A stretch of DNA of 64,000 bases from Gracilibacillus alcaliphilus. Its GTDB lineage: Bacteria > Bacillota > Bacilli > Bacillales > Amphibacillaceae. The notes under the pieces are model-generated. The model saw nothing but the letters and a program-made list of their open reading frames with translations. It had not been told where the DNA came from and ran no database searches. Shown one piece after another: positions 7,818-16,167 of the stretch. The position numbers and the translations under genes are program-made. The stretch spans positions 186,001 through 250,000 of the forward strand of contig NZ_JAFBFA010000001.1 of assembly GCF_016909015.1 (NCBI RefSeq). Direction: 5' to 3'. How positions within the stretch are numbered: the stretch's first letter is position 1; each line of letters begins with the position of its first letter.

Positions 7818-8846
7818 ATGAAGAAGGTAGCTGTTCTGGGAGCGGGTAGCTGGGGGACATCATTAGCGATGGTACTGAGTGATAACCAGCATGATGTAAG
7901 ATTATGGACACATAGTACCGAACAAAAACAAGCAATGGAACAATCAGGTGTCAATCAAAAATATTTACCTGATATACCTTTGCCTGCTACTTTGTCTATT
8001 TATGATGAGTTGAGACAAGCGGTGGATAATGTAGATGCGGTAGTATTTGTGGTACCAACAAAGGCTATTCGTGAAACTTGTCGAAAGCTAAATGAGGCAT
8101 TAACAAAAAAAGTTGTCGTTATCCATGGCAGTAAAGGAATAGAACCTGATACTCACTTCCGTATCTCAGAAATGATTGCCGAAGAATTAAATCAGGAGTA
8201 TTTCGATGCAGTTGTTGCTTTATCTGGTCCCAGTCATGCCGAAGAGGTTAGTGTAAAACATCCAACAACGGTTACAGCAGCATCTGGCAATCAAGAACTG
8301 GCAAGTTTTACACAAGATTTGTTTATGAATAATTATTTCCGTGTCTACACAAGTAATGACCTTGTAGGTGTAGAATATGGCGGGGCATTGAAGAATATTA
8401 TCGCATTAGGTGCGGGTATTTCTGATGGCCTTGGTTATGGTGATAATGCAAAGGCAGCTCTTATTACAAGGGGGCTTGCTGAAATTACGCGGTTAGCGAC
8501 AATGAAAGGAGCCAACCCGTTAACCTTTATTGGATTATCTGGTATGGGAGACTTAATTGTTACCTGTACAAGCCAACATAGCCGGAATTGGCGGGCAGGC
8601 CATTTATTAGGGCAAGGAAAACCTTTGGCAGAAGTATTGGATCGAATGGGAATGGTTGTTGAAGGGATCAGAACAACGGAGGCTGTCGAGCAGCTTGCGC
8701 GAGAAGAACATGTAGAAATGCCGATCACTAAAGCCATATATGAAGTGGTTTATCAGAATCGACCAGCGAAAGAGGTCGTAGACGGTTTGATGGCACGTGA
8801 CCGCACAAATGAAATAGATAGTATCATGAAGCGCTTTTTCGATTAA
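7818..8846 (+). CDS. gpsA: Glycerol-3-phosphate dehydrogenase [NAD(P)+]
   Basis: It reduces dihydroxyacetone phosphate to sn-glycerol-3-phosphate for phospholipid synthesis. The dinucleotide-binding motif GAGSWGT is at residues 7-13. Further conserved blocks are SKGIEPD, LSGPSHAEEV and the C-terminal catalytic GALKNIIAL with its lysine. Three consecutive ATG codons lie at 7812, 7815 and 7818. The last has the best spacing from GAGGTG (7805-7810) and gives a 342-residue protein starting MKKVAVLG. Confidence 0.96.
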   Translation: MKKVAVLGAGSWGTSLAMVLSDNQHDVRLWTHSTEQKQAMEQSGVNQKYLPDIPLPATLSIYDELRQAVDNVDAVVFVVPTKAIRETCRKLNEALTKKVVVIHGSKGIEPDTHFRISEMIAEELNQEYFDAVVALSGPSHAEEVSVKHPTTVTAASGNQELASFTQDLFMNNYFRVYTSNDLVGVEYGGALKNIIALGAGISDGLGYGDNAKAALITRGLAEITRLATMKGANPLTFIGLSGMGDLIVTCTSQHSRNWRAGHLLGQGKPLAEVLDRMGMVVEGIRTTEAVEQLAREEHVEMPITKAIYEVVYQNRPAKEVVDGLMARDRTNEIDSIMKRFFD

Positions 8847-8903
8847 CTGTTTAACTCCTATCTGCATAGAATAGAGAAGACTATGAGGATTGGAGGAGTT
8901 AAT

Positions 8904-9164
8904 TTGAGCGATTTAAAAAAGAACATGTTTGATCAAATTCAAAAGAAGTCCAATATACAGCCTGATCAGATCATGAAAGTGGCACAATCTGTACAAAATG
9001 CTGATTTTTCAGATGAACAGACGGTTCGCAGGCTGGTAAAACAATTAGCGCAAGTAGCCGGCAAAAACGTTTCTAAGCAAAAAGAAGATAAAATTGTCAA
9101 AGCGATAACCAATAATAACATGCCTGGAGATATTAAATCATTAAATAAATTGTTCAAAAACTAA
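8904..9164 (+). CDS. spoVIF: Stage VI sporulation protein F
   Basis: An 86-residue protein matching SpoVIF, a small late-sporulation protein needed for proper coat assembly in B. subtilis. The shared pattern is a short alpha-helical N-terminus, SVQNADFSDEQTVRRLV, then QVAGKNVSKQKEDKIVKAI. I chose TTG at 8904 because GGAGGAG (8892-8898) sits 5 nt upstream. The upstream ATG at 8883 would place the SD inside the gene. In B. subtilis spoVIF (yjcC) lies elsewhere, so its place after gpsA is a local arrangement. Confidence 0.85.
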   Translation: MSDLKKNMFDQIQKKSNIQPDQIMKVAQSVQNADFSDEQTVRRLVKQLAQVAGKNVSKQKEDKIVKAITNNNMPGDIKSLNKLFKN

Positions 9165-9264
9165 CAGGCTAGGCATTTGATGATGCAAGTGATTATTGCT
9201 TCGAATACGATAAATGGTATAACTATATACTTGTAGGGCGTTTTTGGGTATTATTTAGTCAAGG

Positions 9265-9302
9265 CCGAAGCAGCTGTTGCCCCTAACTGCTTCGGTTTTT
9301 TG
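9265..9302 (+). terminator. Intrinsic terminator after spoVIF
   Basis: A 9-bp perfect stem CCGAAGCAG/CTGCTTCGG, then seven T residues. Confidence 0.92.
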
Positions 9303-9400
9303 CACTATATAAGTGTCGATTTTTTGACAAAATGATGAATAGACCCAGAATTCATAGAATAATAAATGGACAGGCTTCGTCATCAGGAAATATTCTATGT

Positions 9401-9406
9401 TATAAT
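9401..9406 (+). promoter_or_regulatory. Possible -10 box before yphE
   Basis: A perfect TATAAT, 39 nt before the yphE start, in the only gap between a terminator and yphE. The -35 is poor. A TTGACA at 9324-9329 is too far away to pair with it. Confidence 0.35.
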
Positions 9407-9444
9407 GACCATAACTGTGTATAGAAAGAAAGGGGGAGTCTTAA

Positions 9445-9642
9445 TTGGGAGATCCGTTAATGAAAATGTGGATATCATTCGGAGGTATGGGTGCCCTAAT
9501 CGTAGCCATGTTGTTAATCTTATGGAGTAGATATAAATTGAAAGGCTTCTTCAAGTTTATTGTTGCCTTGATTGCTTACATATGTTTAATTGTCGGTGGT
9601 TTAATTATTATATTGGTAGTTATGAGTGGACCTTCCGCATGA
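9445..9642 (+). CDS. yphE: DUF2768 family small membrane protein YphE
   Basis: A 65-residue protein with two membrane-spanning segments (about 8-27 and 35-60). The family (DUF2768) is found next to spoIVA and gpsA in Bacillaceae, and no biochemical role is known. The start is TTG with GGGGGAG 6 nt upstream; an in-frame ATG at 9460 is an alternative. It lies immediately ahead of yphF and is probably co-transcribed with it. Confidence 0.75.
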   Translation: MGDPLMKMWISFGGMGALIVAMLLILWSRYKLKGFFKFIVALIAYICLIVGGLIIILVVMSGPSA

Positions 9643-9662
9643 CAGAGAAGGAGAGAAAAAGT

Positions 9663-10391
9663 ATGCTGTATAAACTGATATTTAGTCTAAGTTTGTTATT
9701 CTTGGCAGGGTGTATGTACCCGTCAGAGAATTTGACTCAGAATCAAATATCGAATGATACCCAATTACAAATCGTCCAGCAGGCGGTTGATCAATACCAG
9801 ACGGACAGTGGGGGGATGCTGCCGATTATTACGAAAGAAAGCGATACACCGCTGTATCAAAAATATCTCATTGATTTTCCTTTAATCAGACAGCAAGGGT
9901 TAATCGAAACAATCCCTGCAACAGCCTTTGAAAATGGTGGGAATTATCAATATATATTAGTGGATGTAGAGGAGAACCCGACTGTTAAAGTTATTGATTT
10001 ACGCCTAGCTAGTGAAATGAGAGAATTTGAACAGCGCTTAAGAATTTATCGAGATGAACATACTTACCCACCTTTTGGAAGTCAAGTGGCACAAAATATT
10101 TATGAACTAAATACGGACGAATTGAATCTAGGTGCAGATCCACAGGTTACTAGTCCCTACTCAGGTAATATGCTGCCTGTTTATATTAGTTCAAATGGCC
10201 AATTATTGGTTGATTATCGCATGGAGCTGTATCAAGCATTGCAGGAGCATGATCATAACTATGAGCCTGGAGATGATATCCGGCCGATTCTAATGGAAGA
10301 TCACCCCATAGCCCCAGCATACAGCATCCCTTTTACAGTAGATGAACAAGGAGAGCCTGTATTTGCCCCCGAGATAGAAGAAAGTTGGTAA
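9663..10391 (+). CDS. yphF: YphF-like lipoprotein
   Basis: The 242-residue product begins with a lipoprotein signal peptide ending LAGC, so Cys17 would be lipidated and the protein anchored outside the membrane. The mature part resembles YphF of B. subtilis, with no catalytic motif that I recognise. The start at 9663 has AAGGAGAG 7 nt before it. Longer in-frame extensions run back into yphE and lack a signal sequence. Order yphE-yphF-spoIVA is the B. subtilis order and suggests a sporulation link, but that is inference. Confidence 0.75.
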   Translation: MLYKLIFSLSLLFLAGCMYPSENLTQNQISNDTQLQIVQQAVDQYQTDSGGMLPIITKESDTPLYQKYLIDFPLIRQQGLIETIPATAFENGGNYQYILVDVEENPTVKVIDLRLASEMREFEQRLRIYRDEHTYPPFGSQVAQNIYELNTDELNLGADPQVTSPYSGNMLPVYISSNGQLLVDYRMELYQALQEHDHNYEPGDDIRPILMEDHPIAPAYSIPFTVDEQGEPVFAPEIEESW

Positions 10392-10451
10392 GGATAAACA
10401 ATAAAAGCACAAACTATAAGTGACAACCCAATATACTGGAGAAATAAGAAG

Positions 10452-10495
10452 CTGTTGTACAATCAGTTGACTGATGATTGTACAACAGTTTTTTT
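10452..10495 (+). terminator. Intrinsic terminator after yphF
   Basis: A strong stem CTGTTGTACAAT/ATTGTACAACAG, with extra TCA/TGA pairing in the loop, followed by seven T residues. Confidence 0.93.
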
Positions 10496-10530
10496 GCACT
10501 AGTATAAAAAATGGGCGTGTAATCACTCAG

Positions 10531-10897
10531 AAATAGGCTCCGCGTTCCATGGGCTGGCGCTCAGCCGGGGGCTTTCCATGTGCTTCGATGCTCAGGAAGT
10601 GCAGGGGCGTTGCGATTCTAGCCTGTGAACATTTAGAAGTCTCTGCCTATTTTTTCAGCTAGCCATAGGGAAGTGTTTCTTCTATTGCAAAAAATAGCAA
10701 AAAGATGGAAAAGGTTGCGGATGTCAGGGAATCAGTCTATCTGTCTTTTGGAAAGATATAAACATAATCGGGAACAGAGGATGGGAGTGGAGAGAAGTCG
10801 AATCCTGCAGGAAAGGCGGAAATCGCCAGGTAAAAACGAAGCGGACATCTATCTTGGCTAAAAGGTAAAGGACCAAATGCTCTTCTTGGTTTTTTTA
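10531..10897 (+). repeat. Intergenic repeat, family C, copy 3 (composite)
   Basis: The left part (to about 10665) is GC-rich with CTCCGCGTTCCATGG and resembles the core of the 58664-58992 copy. The right part (10840-10897) repeats GCGGACATCTATCTTGGCTA and CCAAATGCTCTTCTTGG-T7 from copy 1. Its last segment could form a small CCAA/TTGG terminator-like hairpin. Confidence 0.65.
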
Positions 10898-11372
10898 TAA
10901 TATCAGGATGTATTTTTATCTTAACGCAATCCCCCGTAAGCCCCTATTGATGACAGTCTCGCTTTATTGCTCTTTTTGCTCAACCTTTTTAAGGTCTAAT
11001 TTCCTCAAGGTATATATATGATGTTAGAAGTCGAGAAAAACAGTCTGAAAGAGAATACAAAAAAGACGATCAACATAGGTAGTGTCTGTCAAGGCATATT
11101 AGTTCGAACCTCGCTCTTAAAAGACAAATCTAAAGCGATCCTGCCATTAGCAAAGGTTCTTTATTTGAAATTTTTTCAGAACTTGATAGGAAGGGTCTTA
11201 TGGACGGCTGTTTCGGATAAAATGATACAAATCTGGTATAAGGCTCATGTAGACCCTCTCACAATAAGGAGATAGGCTTTTCTAAGGTAAAATTCTTTTT
11301 CTAGTCATAATAGACGTTTCCTTCTCATAAGTTGTCTATAGCTAAGGCTAATTTAATTTGCGTTACAGATTA
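10898..11372 (+). other. Intergenic stretch without a convincing gene
   Basis: An 85-codon frame at 11018-11275 exists but has no good SD and I recognise nothing in it. I see no RNA structure or repeat here. The spoIVA promoter region follows. Confidence 0.5.
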
Positions 11373-11402
11373 GCATAAATTAGTAGGACAACGTCATATA
11401 CT
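11373..11402 (+). promoter_or_regulatory. Sigma-E-like promoter of spoIVA
   Basis: GCATAAA (11373-11379) and CATATACT (11395-11402), separated by 15 nt, resemble the sigma-E -35 and the -10 consensus CATACAnT (7 of 8). Known biology agrees, since spoIVA is transcribed by mother-cell sigma-E in B. subtilis. Confidence 0.5.
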
Positions 11403-11449
11403 GATATCGTCAAGGTATGATGAGGTTGAATTGATCGGGAGGGGATCAT

Positions 11450-12928
11450 TTGGAAAGAGTAGATATCTTCAAAGATATTTCGAAAAGGACTAATGGTGAC
11501 ATCTATTTAGGAATTGTAGGCGCTGTTCGGACGGGAAAATCAACCTTCATAAAAAAATTCATGGAAAAAATGGTCTTGCCAAATATTCCAGATGAAAGTG
11601 ATCGCCTGAGAGCGCAAGATGAATTACCGCAGAGTGCAGCTGGAAAAACAATTATGACAACAGAACCAAAATTTGTACCTAATCAAGCTGTAGCATTGAA
11701 AGTAGAAGAAGGTTTAGAGGTAAATGTAAGGCTGGTAGACTGTGTCGGTTATACAGTGAAAGGTGCCCAAGGCTTTGAAGACGAGAATGGCCCGAGAATG
11801 ATTCATACACCATGGTATGAGGAGCCTATCCCGTTTCATGATGCAGCTGAAATTGGGACACGTAAAGTGATTCAGGAACATTCCACTATGGGAATAGTTG
11901 TAACTACAGATGGGACTATTGGAGAAATTCCAAGGTCGGATTATTTAGAGGCAGAAGATCGCATCGTAAGTGAATTAAAGGAAGTCGGTAAGCCTTTTGT
12001 AATGATTATTAATTCGGTACAGCCTCATAATCAGGAAACAGAATTATTAAGACAAGAATTAGTGGAGAAACATGATATTCCCGTGCTTGCTATGAGTGTT
12101 GAAAGTATGACCGAGCACGATGTCCATAATGTTTTACGAGAAGTTCTTTATGAATTCCCAGTACTTGAAGTCAATGTCAACATGCCAAGCTGGGTACTGG
12201 TACTGGACGAGTCACATTGGTTAAGACAAAATTATCAAACAGCGATTGAAGATACGATTAAGGATATTCGCCGATTGCGAGATGTTGATCAGGTTATCGG
12301 ACATTTTGATCAGTATGAACATATCCAACAAGCTTCTCTTGTTGGAATTGAAATGGGAGAAGGGATTGCAGACATCGATTTACATGCGCCAAATGAATTA
12401 TATGATCAAGTACTCAAAGAAATTGTTGGAGAAGAAATCAGAGGTAAGGATCATTTGCTTCAGCTCATGCAAGAGTTGACTAATGCTAAGCGGCAGTATG
12501 ATCAAGTCTCGGATGCCCTGCATATGGTTAGACAGACAGGATATGGTGTGGCAGCCCCTGCTTTACATGATATGGCTCTGGAAGAACCAGAAATTATTCG
12601 ACAAGGCTCCCGCTTTGGGGTTAGATTAAAAGCAGTTGCGCCTTCCATCCATATGATTAAAGTGGATGTTGAATCAGAATTTGCACCAATTATTGGAACT
12701 GAGAAACAAAGCGAGGAACTAGTCCGTTATTTAATGCAGGATTTTGAAGAGGATCCATTATCCATTTGGCAGTCAGATATCTTTGGCAGGTCATTAAGTT
12801 CTATTGTCCGCGAAGGTATTCAAGGAAAACTGTCACTTATGCCAGAACATGCTCGTTTTAAACTGAAAGAGACGTTGGAGCGGATTATTAACGAAGGGTC
12901 TGGCGGTTTGATTGCGATCATTTTATAA
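11450..12928 (+). CDS. spoIVA: Stage IV sporulation protein A, spore coat morphogenetic ATPase
   Basis: SpoIVA polymerises, using ATP, on the outer forespore membrane and forms the basement layer of the coat. The length of 492 residues is identical to B. subtilis. The Walker A motif GAVRTGKS is at 24-31. A long C-terminal region is almost invariant (IRQGSRFGVRLKAVAPSIHM and the terminal EGSGGLIAIIL). The start is TTG with GGGAGGGG upstream. A sigma-E-like promoter sits about 50 nt before it. Confidence 0.98.
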   Translation: MERVDIFKDISKRTNGDIYLGIVGAVRTGKSTFIKKFMEKMVLPNIPDESDRLRAQDELPQSAAGKTIMTTEPKFVPNQAVALKVEEGLEVNVRLVDCVGYTVKGAQGFEDENGPRMIHTPWYEEPIPFHDAAEIGTRKVIQEHSTMGIVVTTDGTIGEIPRSDYLEAEDRIVSELKEVGKPFVMIINSVQPHNQETELLRQELVEKHDIPVLAMSVESMTEHDVHNVLREVLYEFPVLEVNVNMPSWVLVLDESHWLRQNYQTAIEDTIKDIRRLRDVDQVIGHFDQYEHIQQASLVGIEMGEGIADIDLHAPNELYDQVLKEIVGEEIRGKDHLLQLMQELTNAKRQYDQVSDALHMVRQTGYGVAAPALHDMALEEPEIIRQGSRFGVRLKAVAPSIHMIKVDVESEFAPIIGTEKQSEELVRYLMQDFEEDPLSIWQSDIFGRSLSSIVREGIQGKLSLMPEHARFKLKETLERIINEGSGGLIAIIL

Positions 12929-13075
12929 AAGAGTGTTCAAACATGATCCGGCGAATTGCAGTGATCACATTAGGAGAGCTTTTACTAAATCCATTCACCT
13001 TGTGTGGCGGTCCCAGAAGTCAACATGTGCCAGACCAAGTCAAAAAAAAATGGGATAAAAGTATGAGTGCCGAAT

Positions 13076-13124
13076 AAAAATCCGAATGATAAACAGGATG
13101 ACTTCTGTTAAATTCGGATTTTTA
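13076..13124 (+). terminator. Terminator-like hairpin downstream of spoIVA
   Basis: An AAAATCCGAAT/ATTCGGATTTT stem with an inner AACAG/CTGTT hairpin and a T-run. It is about 150 nt after the spoIVA stop. Confidence 0.8.
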
Positions 13125-13304
13125 GGGCTGAAAAAGAATAGTAAGATCTTTACAGCAAAGGGGAAGAGAGCACAGTTAAAGGAAGTGTTTAAGAAATATG
13201 AACAGCGTAAATTGGACAAATCAGAGCTGTTTATCTCTATGCAGCAAGGTTATAGTATAGGAATAGAAACTGATCATACAAAAGAATCAGAGGCAGATCC
13301 ATAA
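13098..13304 (+). CDS. Small hypothetical ORF (doubtful)
   Basis: A frame of up to 68 residues, basic, with a helix-prone stretch (KRAQLKEVFKKYEQRKLDK). It starts inside the preceding terminator and has no clear SD. A GTG at 13186 with AAAGGAA nearby would give a much shorter product. Its stop lies within the next terminator, which would fit a real short gene or a remnant. I do not recognise it. Confidence 0.2.
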   Translation: MTSVKFGFLGLKKNSKIFTAKGKRAQLKEVFKKYEQRKLDKSELFISMQQGYSIGIETDHTKESEADP

Positions 13305-13326
13305 CTAGGTCTGCCTCTGATTTTTG
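13286..13326 (+). terminator. Intrinsic terminator
   Basis: A 13-bp stem AATCAGAGGCAGA/TCTGCCTCTGATT around a 12-nt loop, followed by T residues. It also overlaps the end of the doubtful small ORF. Confidence 0.85.
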
Positions 13327-14040
13327 GTATGATAAAAGCTAACCAAGTGTTTAACTATTGTTCCACTGTCTGATTATTATTATCTTATACATGGTCTAAA
13401 CCTGATGAGTCGAGGAAGTTGTTTATCAATCTGAAAAAATTAATTGTTCGTTTTTTATTACGGATAAACTGACTTATTTTGTAGTTGATTTATTCGAGTG
13501 AAGCTAATGCTTTTGTCATAGAAAGATCTGTATGTACTGGGTGAAAAATCTGCTAAAAGGAGAAACAAATGATTGTCTTTCTAAATTGAAAAAGAGCAGG
13601 CAGGAATTAGGTGTATGCTAGGAAATGAGTTTATTTATAGCTATTTTTTAAAAAAGTGTAACAGCCTGCTTAACTAATCTGTACCAAGCGAGCTTCTTGT
13701 TTTTATGATAGAGCAACTTGGATCATTCACAAACCATTGATCTAACAAATTGAATCTTTGTAAAGATACAGACTGGAATCAGAATCGCAGAATTTCATTT
13801 TTTCAGTTTGTGCTTGTATATTCTTTCCATAACCAGGTTATACTGGAGTTAAATCCAATTTGGAGAGACATCCAAGAAATTTTTTTAATGTTTCTCAGAA
13901 AAAGACCAACAATCCGACAAGTGTTTTTTAAAATTAAAAATATTGAATTATCAATGTTTGTAAACACTTGCATAGCTAGAAAACATGTGTTAATATTCAA
14001 GTTAGCTTATAGAGAAATGGAAGAAAATTTTAAATTTTAA
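13327..14040 (+). other. AT-rich gap between spoIVA and hbs with no convincing gene
   Basis: About 700 nt without a frame that looks coding. A 5-codon frame (ATG at 13569, with AAAAGGAG before it) precedes an AGCAGGC/GCCTGCT pair about 80 nt apart. I take these as weak signals only. Confidence 0.45.
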
Positions 14041-14051
14041 ACGGATATTTG

Positions 14052-14080
14052 TTGAATTATCTTTCATTCTCAGTTATTAT
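14052..14080 (+). promoter_or_regulatory. Sigma-A promoter of hbs
   Basis: TTGAAT (14052-14057), a 17-nt spacer, and TATTAT (14075-14080). Transcription would start about 85 nt before the hbs ATG. Confidence 0.6.
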
Positions 14081-14174
14081 AAGCCTTGTCATCAAATGAT
14101 TGGTGACGATTAGCTATAGAAATACTTTCTTCAAAGAGGAGTTTATAGCTTTATTTCGGGAGGAGGTGAATATC

Positions 14175-14447
14175 ATGAACAAAACAGATCTAATTAATGC
14201 AGTAGCTGAAAAAAGCGAACTTTCTAAAAAAGACGCTACAAAGGCCGTAGATGCGGTTTTTGAATCTATCATGGATTCACTTAAAGATGGCGAAAAAGTG
14301 CAATTAATCGGTTTTGGTAACTTTGAAGTACGTGAGCGTGCTGCTCGTAAAGGGCGTAACCCTCAAACAGGAGATGAAATCGAAATCCCTGCAAGCAAAG
14401 TACCAGCATTTAAACCAGGTAAAGCCCTTAAAGATATCGTTAAATAA
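14175..14447 (+). CDS. hbs: DNA-binding protein HU
   Basis: The nucleoid-associated HU protein, which binds and bends DNA as a dimer. It has 90 residues with the full HU signature GFGNFEVRERAARKGRNPQTG at roughly 46-66 and the helical N-terminal half KTDLINAVAEKS. The very strong SD GGGAGGAGGTGA fits high expression. In B. subtilis folE and mtrB follow it. Here a terminator and then hepS follow. Confidence 0.97.
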   Translation: MNKTDLINAVAEKSELSKKDATKAVDAVFESIMDSLKDGEKVQLIGFGNFEVRERAARKGRNPQTGDEIEIPASKVPAFKPGKALKDIVK

Positions 14448-14469
14448 TATGGTATTACATATGGGCGAC

Positions 14470-14494
14470 AAAGGGTGCTTCTGGCACCCTTTTT
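14470..14494 (+). terminator. Intrinsic terminator after hbs
   Basis: A 9-bp stem AAAGGGTGC/GCACCCTTT with a 5-nt loop, then a T-run. Confidence 0.9.
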
Positions 14495-14629
14495 ATATTC
14501 TCTCTCAATTTCCTGTCTATTCTTATTTCCTCCCATGATTTCCCCTTAACTTATCTCTCCTGTAATCTGTGAATTTATGTTATACTATGTTAATAAAGAA
14601 AAGGATTTTGAAGAATTGCGGTGAGCTTG

Positions 14630-15418
14630 ATGACATGGATGAAAACAATCGATTTTTACACGAATTTAATAAAAGATTCTATTGATCAGAATTTTTTAAA
14701 TGAGAGATTATCTGATCCAGAATTGGACATACATAAAATCCTGGTGCTGCATGAACTTCTCAAAGAAAGAGAAGATTATACAGCATTAGTTCATGCAACA
14801 ATGTTAGTACAGATTGCTCTGAACACACATGATAACGTTACAAAGAATTTTGATGAGTCTACTTTGAAAGAACAGCAACTCACAGTGCTGGCTGGTGATT
14901 ATTATTCGGGTATTTACTATCACTTACTCTCGAATCAGAGCGATATAACGGTTATTCGGCAGCTTGCGGTTGCCATCAGTGAGATGACCCAATTGAAAAT
15001 GGACGTGTTTTATACAGAATATGGTACGGTGGCGGAGCTTTTGTCGGATTATCAGAAGATAGAAATGAAGCTAATCGATAAAATGGCTGAGTATGTAAAA
15101 AAGACAGCTGATTTAGAGTATTTAACGGATTGGGCGATGTTGAAGCGTTTAGAGTATGAACTGGTACGGTTAATGCAAGGTACAACTACTTTTTTACAGC
15201 AGTTAATTTTACAGCAGACACGTGATACCCTTTCCTTTGACGACTTGAAACATGGCTTGATCCATCAATACAATCTGCAGCAGCAGCAAATACAGGATAA
15301 GCTTCAAACTGGCAGTTACCATGCTCTGCTGCCGCAAAATATAGATTTATATGGATGGAAGCAGCTTAAAGACAATGAGTTAGTACATGGCGAAGTAAGT
15401 AAATTAATGAATCAATAG
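14630..15418 (+). CDS. hepS: Heptaprenyl diphosphate synthase component I
   Basis: The small, non-catalytic subunit that pairs with HepT to make the C35 side chain of menaquinone-7. At about 262 residues it is close to the family (about 250) and mostly helical, without DDxxD motifs as expected. ATG at 14630 has GGTGA just upstream; GTG at 14621 is an alternative. It heads the hepS-menG-hepT cluster. Identification rests on size, the N-terminal pattern and synteny, since this subunit diverges quickly. Confidence 0.82.
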   Translation: MTWMKTIDFYTNLIKDSIDQNFLNERLSDPELDIHKILVLHELLKEREDYTALVHATMLVQIALNTHDNVTKNFDESTLKEQQLTVLAGDYYSGIYYHLLSNQSDITVIRQLAVAISEMTQLKMDVFYTEYGTVAELLSDYQKIEMKLIDKMAEYVKKTADLEYLTDWAMLKRLEYELVRLMQGTTTFLQQLILQQTRDTLSFDDLKHGLIHQYNLQQQQIQDKLQTGSYHALLPQNIDLYGWKQLKDNELVHGEVSKLMNQ

Positions 15419-15433
15419 AGTAGAGGATTGCAT

Positions 15434-16153
15434 ATGATGACAAAACAATCGAAAGAAGAGAAAGTACATCAGGTATTTGAGAAGATATACGGTAATTACG
15501 ACTCGATGAATACCATCATATCCCTGAGTCGGCACAAGAAATGGCGACAAGATGTGATGAAGCGTATGGAAGTTGAGAAGGGAACCAAGGCTTTAGATCT
15601 TTGTTGTGGTACAGGTGACTGGTCGTTTGCCTTAGCAGAGGCAGTGGGACCGACTGGAGAAGTGACCGGTCTGGATTTCAGCAAAAACATGTTATCTGTA
15701 GCGGAACAAAGGCTGAAAGAGAGTACAAAGAAAAACTTGACATTCATCCATGGGAATGCAATGGACTTACCCTTTGAAGATGATTCGTTTGATTATGTGA
15801 CGATCGGCTTTGGGTTACGCAACCTGCCAGATTATTTGCTGGCATTAAAGGAAATGTATCGCGTTGTGAAACCAGGAGGGCATGTTGTTTGTTTAGAAAC
15901 TTCACAGCCGAAAAACGGGCTCTTTCGTCGTGGCTATTACTTTTATTTTGAACATATTATGCCATTCTTTGGACGGATATTTGTCAAGAGTTATAAGGAA
16001 TATGTATGGCTGCATGAGTCAGCCCGAGAATTTCCTGGCAGAGAAGAATTAAAGCAATTATTTGAACAGGCAGGCCTTTCGAATGTACATTACAAGGGGT
16101 ATACAGGCGGAACGGTTGCTATGCATATGGGTGAAAAACAAGTAAAGAATTAG
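15434..16153 (+). CDS. menG: Demethylmenaquinone methyltransferase (UbiE/MenG)
   Basis: Carries out the last menaquinone step, SAM-dependent C-methylation of demethylmenaquinone. The 239-residue protein has the class I methyltransferase motif ALDLCCGTGDW, followed by GLDFSKNML, GNAMDLPF and the family signature TIGFGLRNLPDY. ATG at 15434 lies 7 nt after AGAGG; the next ATG (15437) is equally possible. It lies between the two heptaprenyl diphosphate synthase subunits, so the three genes together supply menaquinone. Confidence 0.95.
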   Translation: MMTKQSKEEKVHQVFEKIYGNYDSMNTIISLSRHKKWRQDVMKRMEVEKGTKALDLCCGTGDWSFALAEAVGPTGEVTGLDFSKNMLSVAEQRLKESTKKNLTFIHGNAMDLPFEDDSFDYVTIGFGLRNLPDYLLALKEMYRVVKPGGHVVCLETSQPKNGLFRRGYYFYFEHIMPFFGRIFVKSYKEYVWLHESAREFPGREELKQLFEQAGLSNVHYKGYTGGTVAMHMGEKQVKN

Positions 16154-16167
16154 AGGTGGGGCAATAG

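Noticed and set aside
10673..10861. 62-codon open frame
   Set aside because: It lies within a family C repeat; the frame is not kept in other copies.
11018..11275. 85-codon open frame before spoIVA
   Set aside because: No usable SD, no recognisable family, and it lies in the gap that holds the spoIVA promoter region.
13750..14040. 96-codon open frame before hbs
   Set aside because: No SD, very AT-rich composition, overlapping frames on both strands, and it runs up to the hbs promoter.
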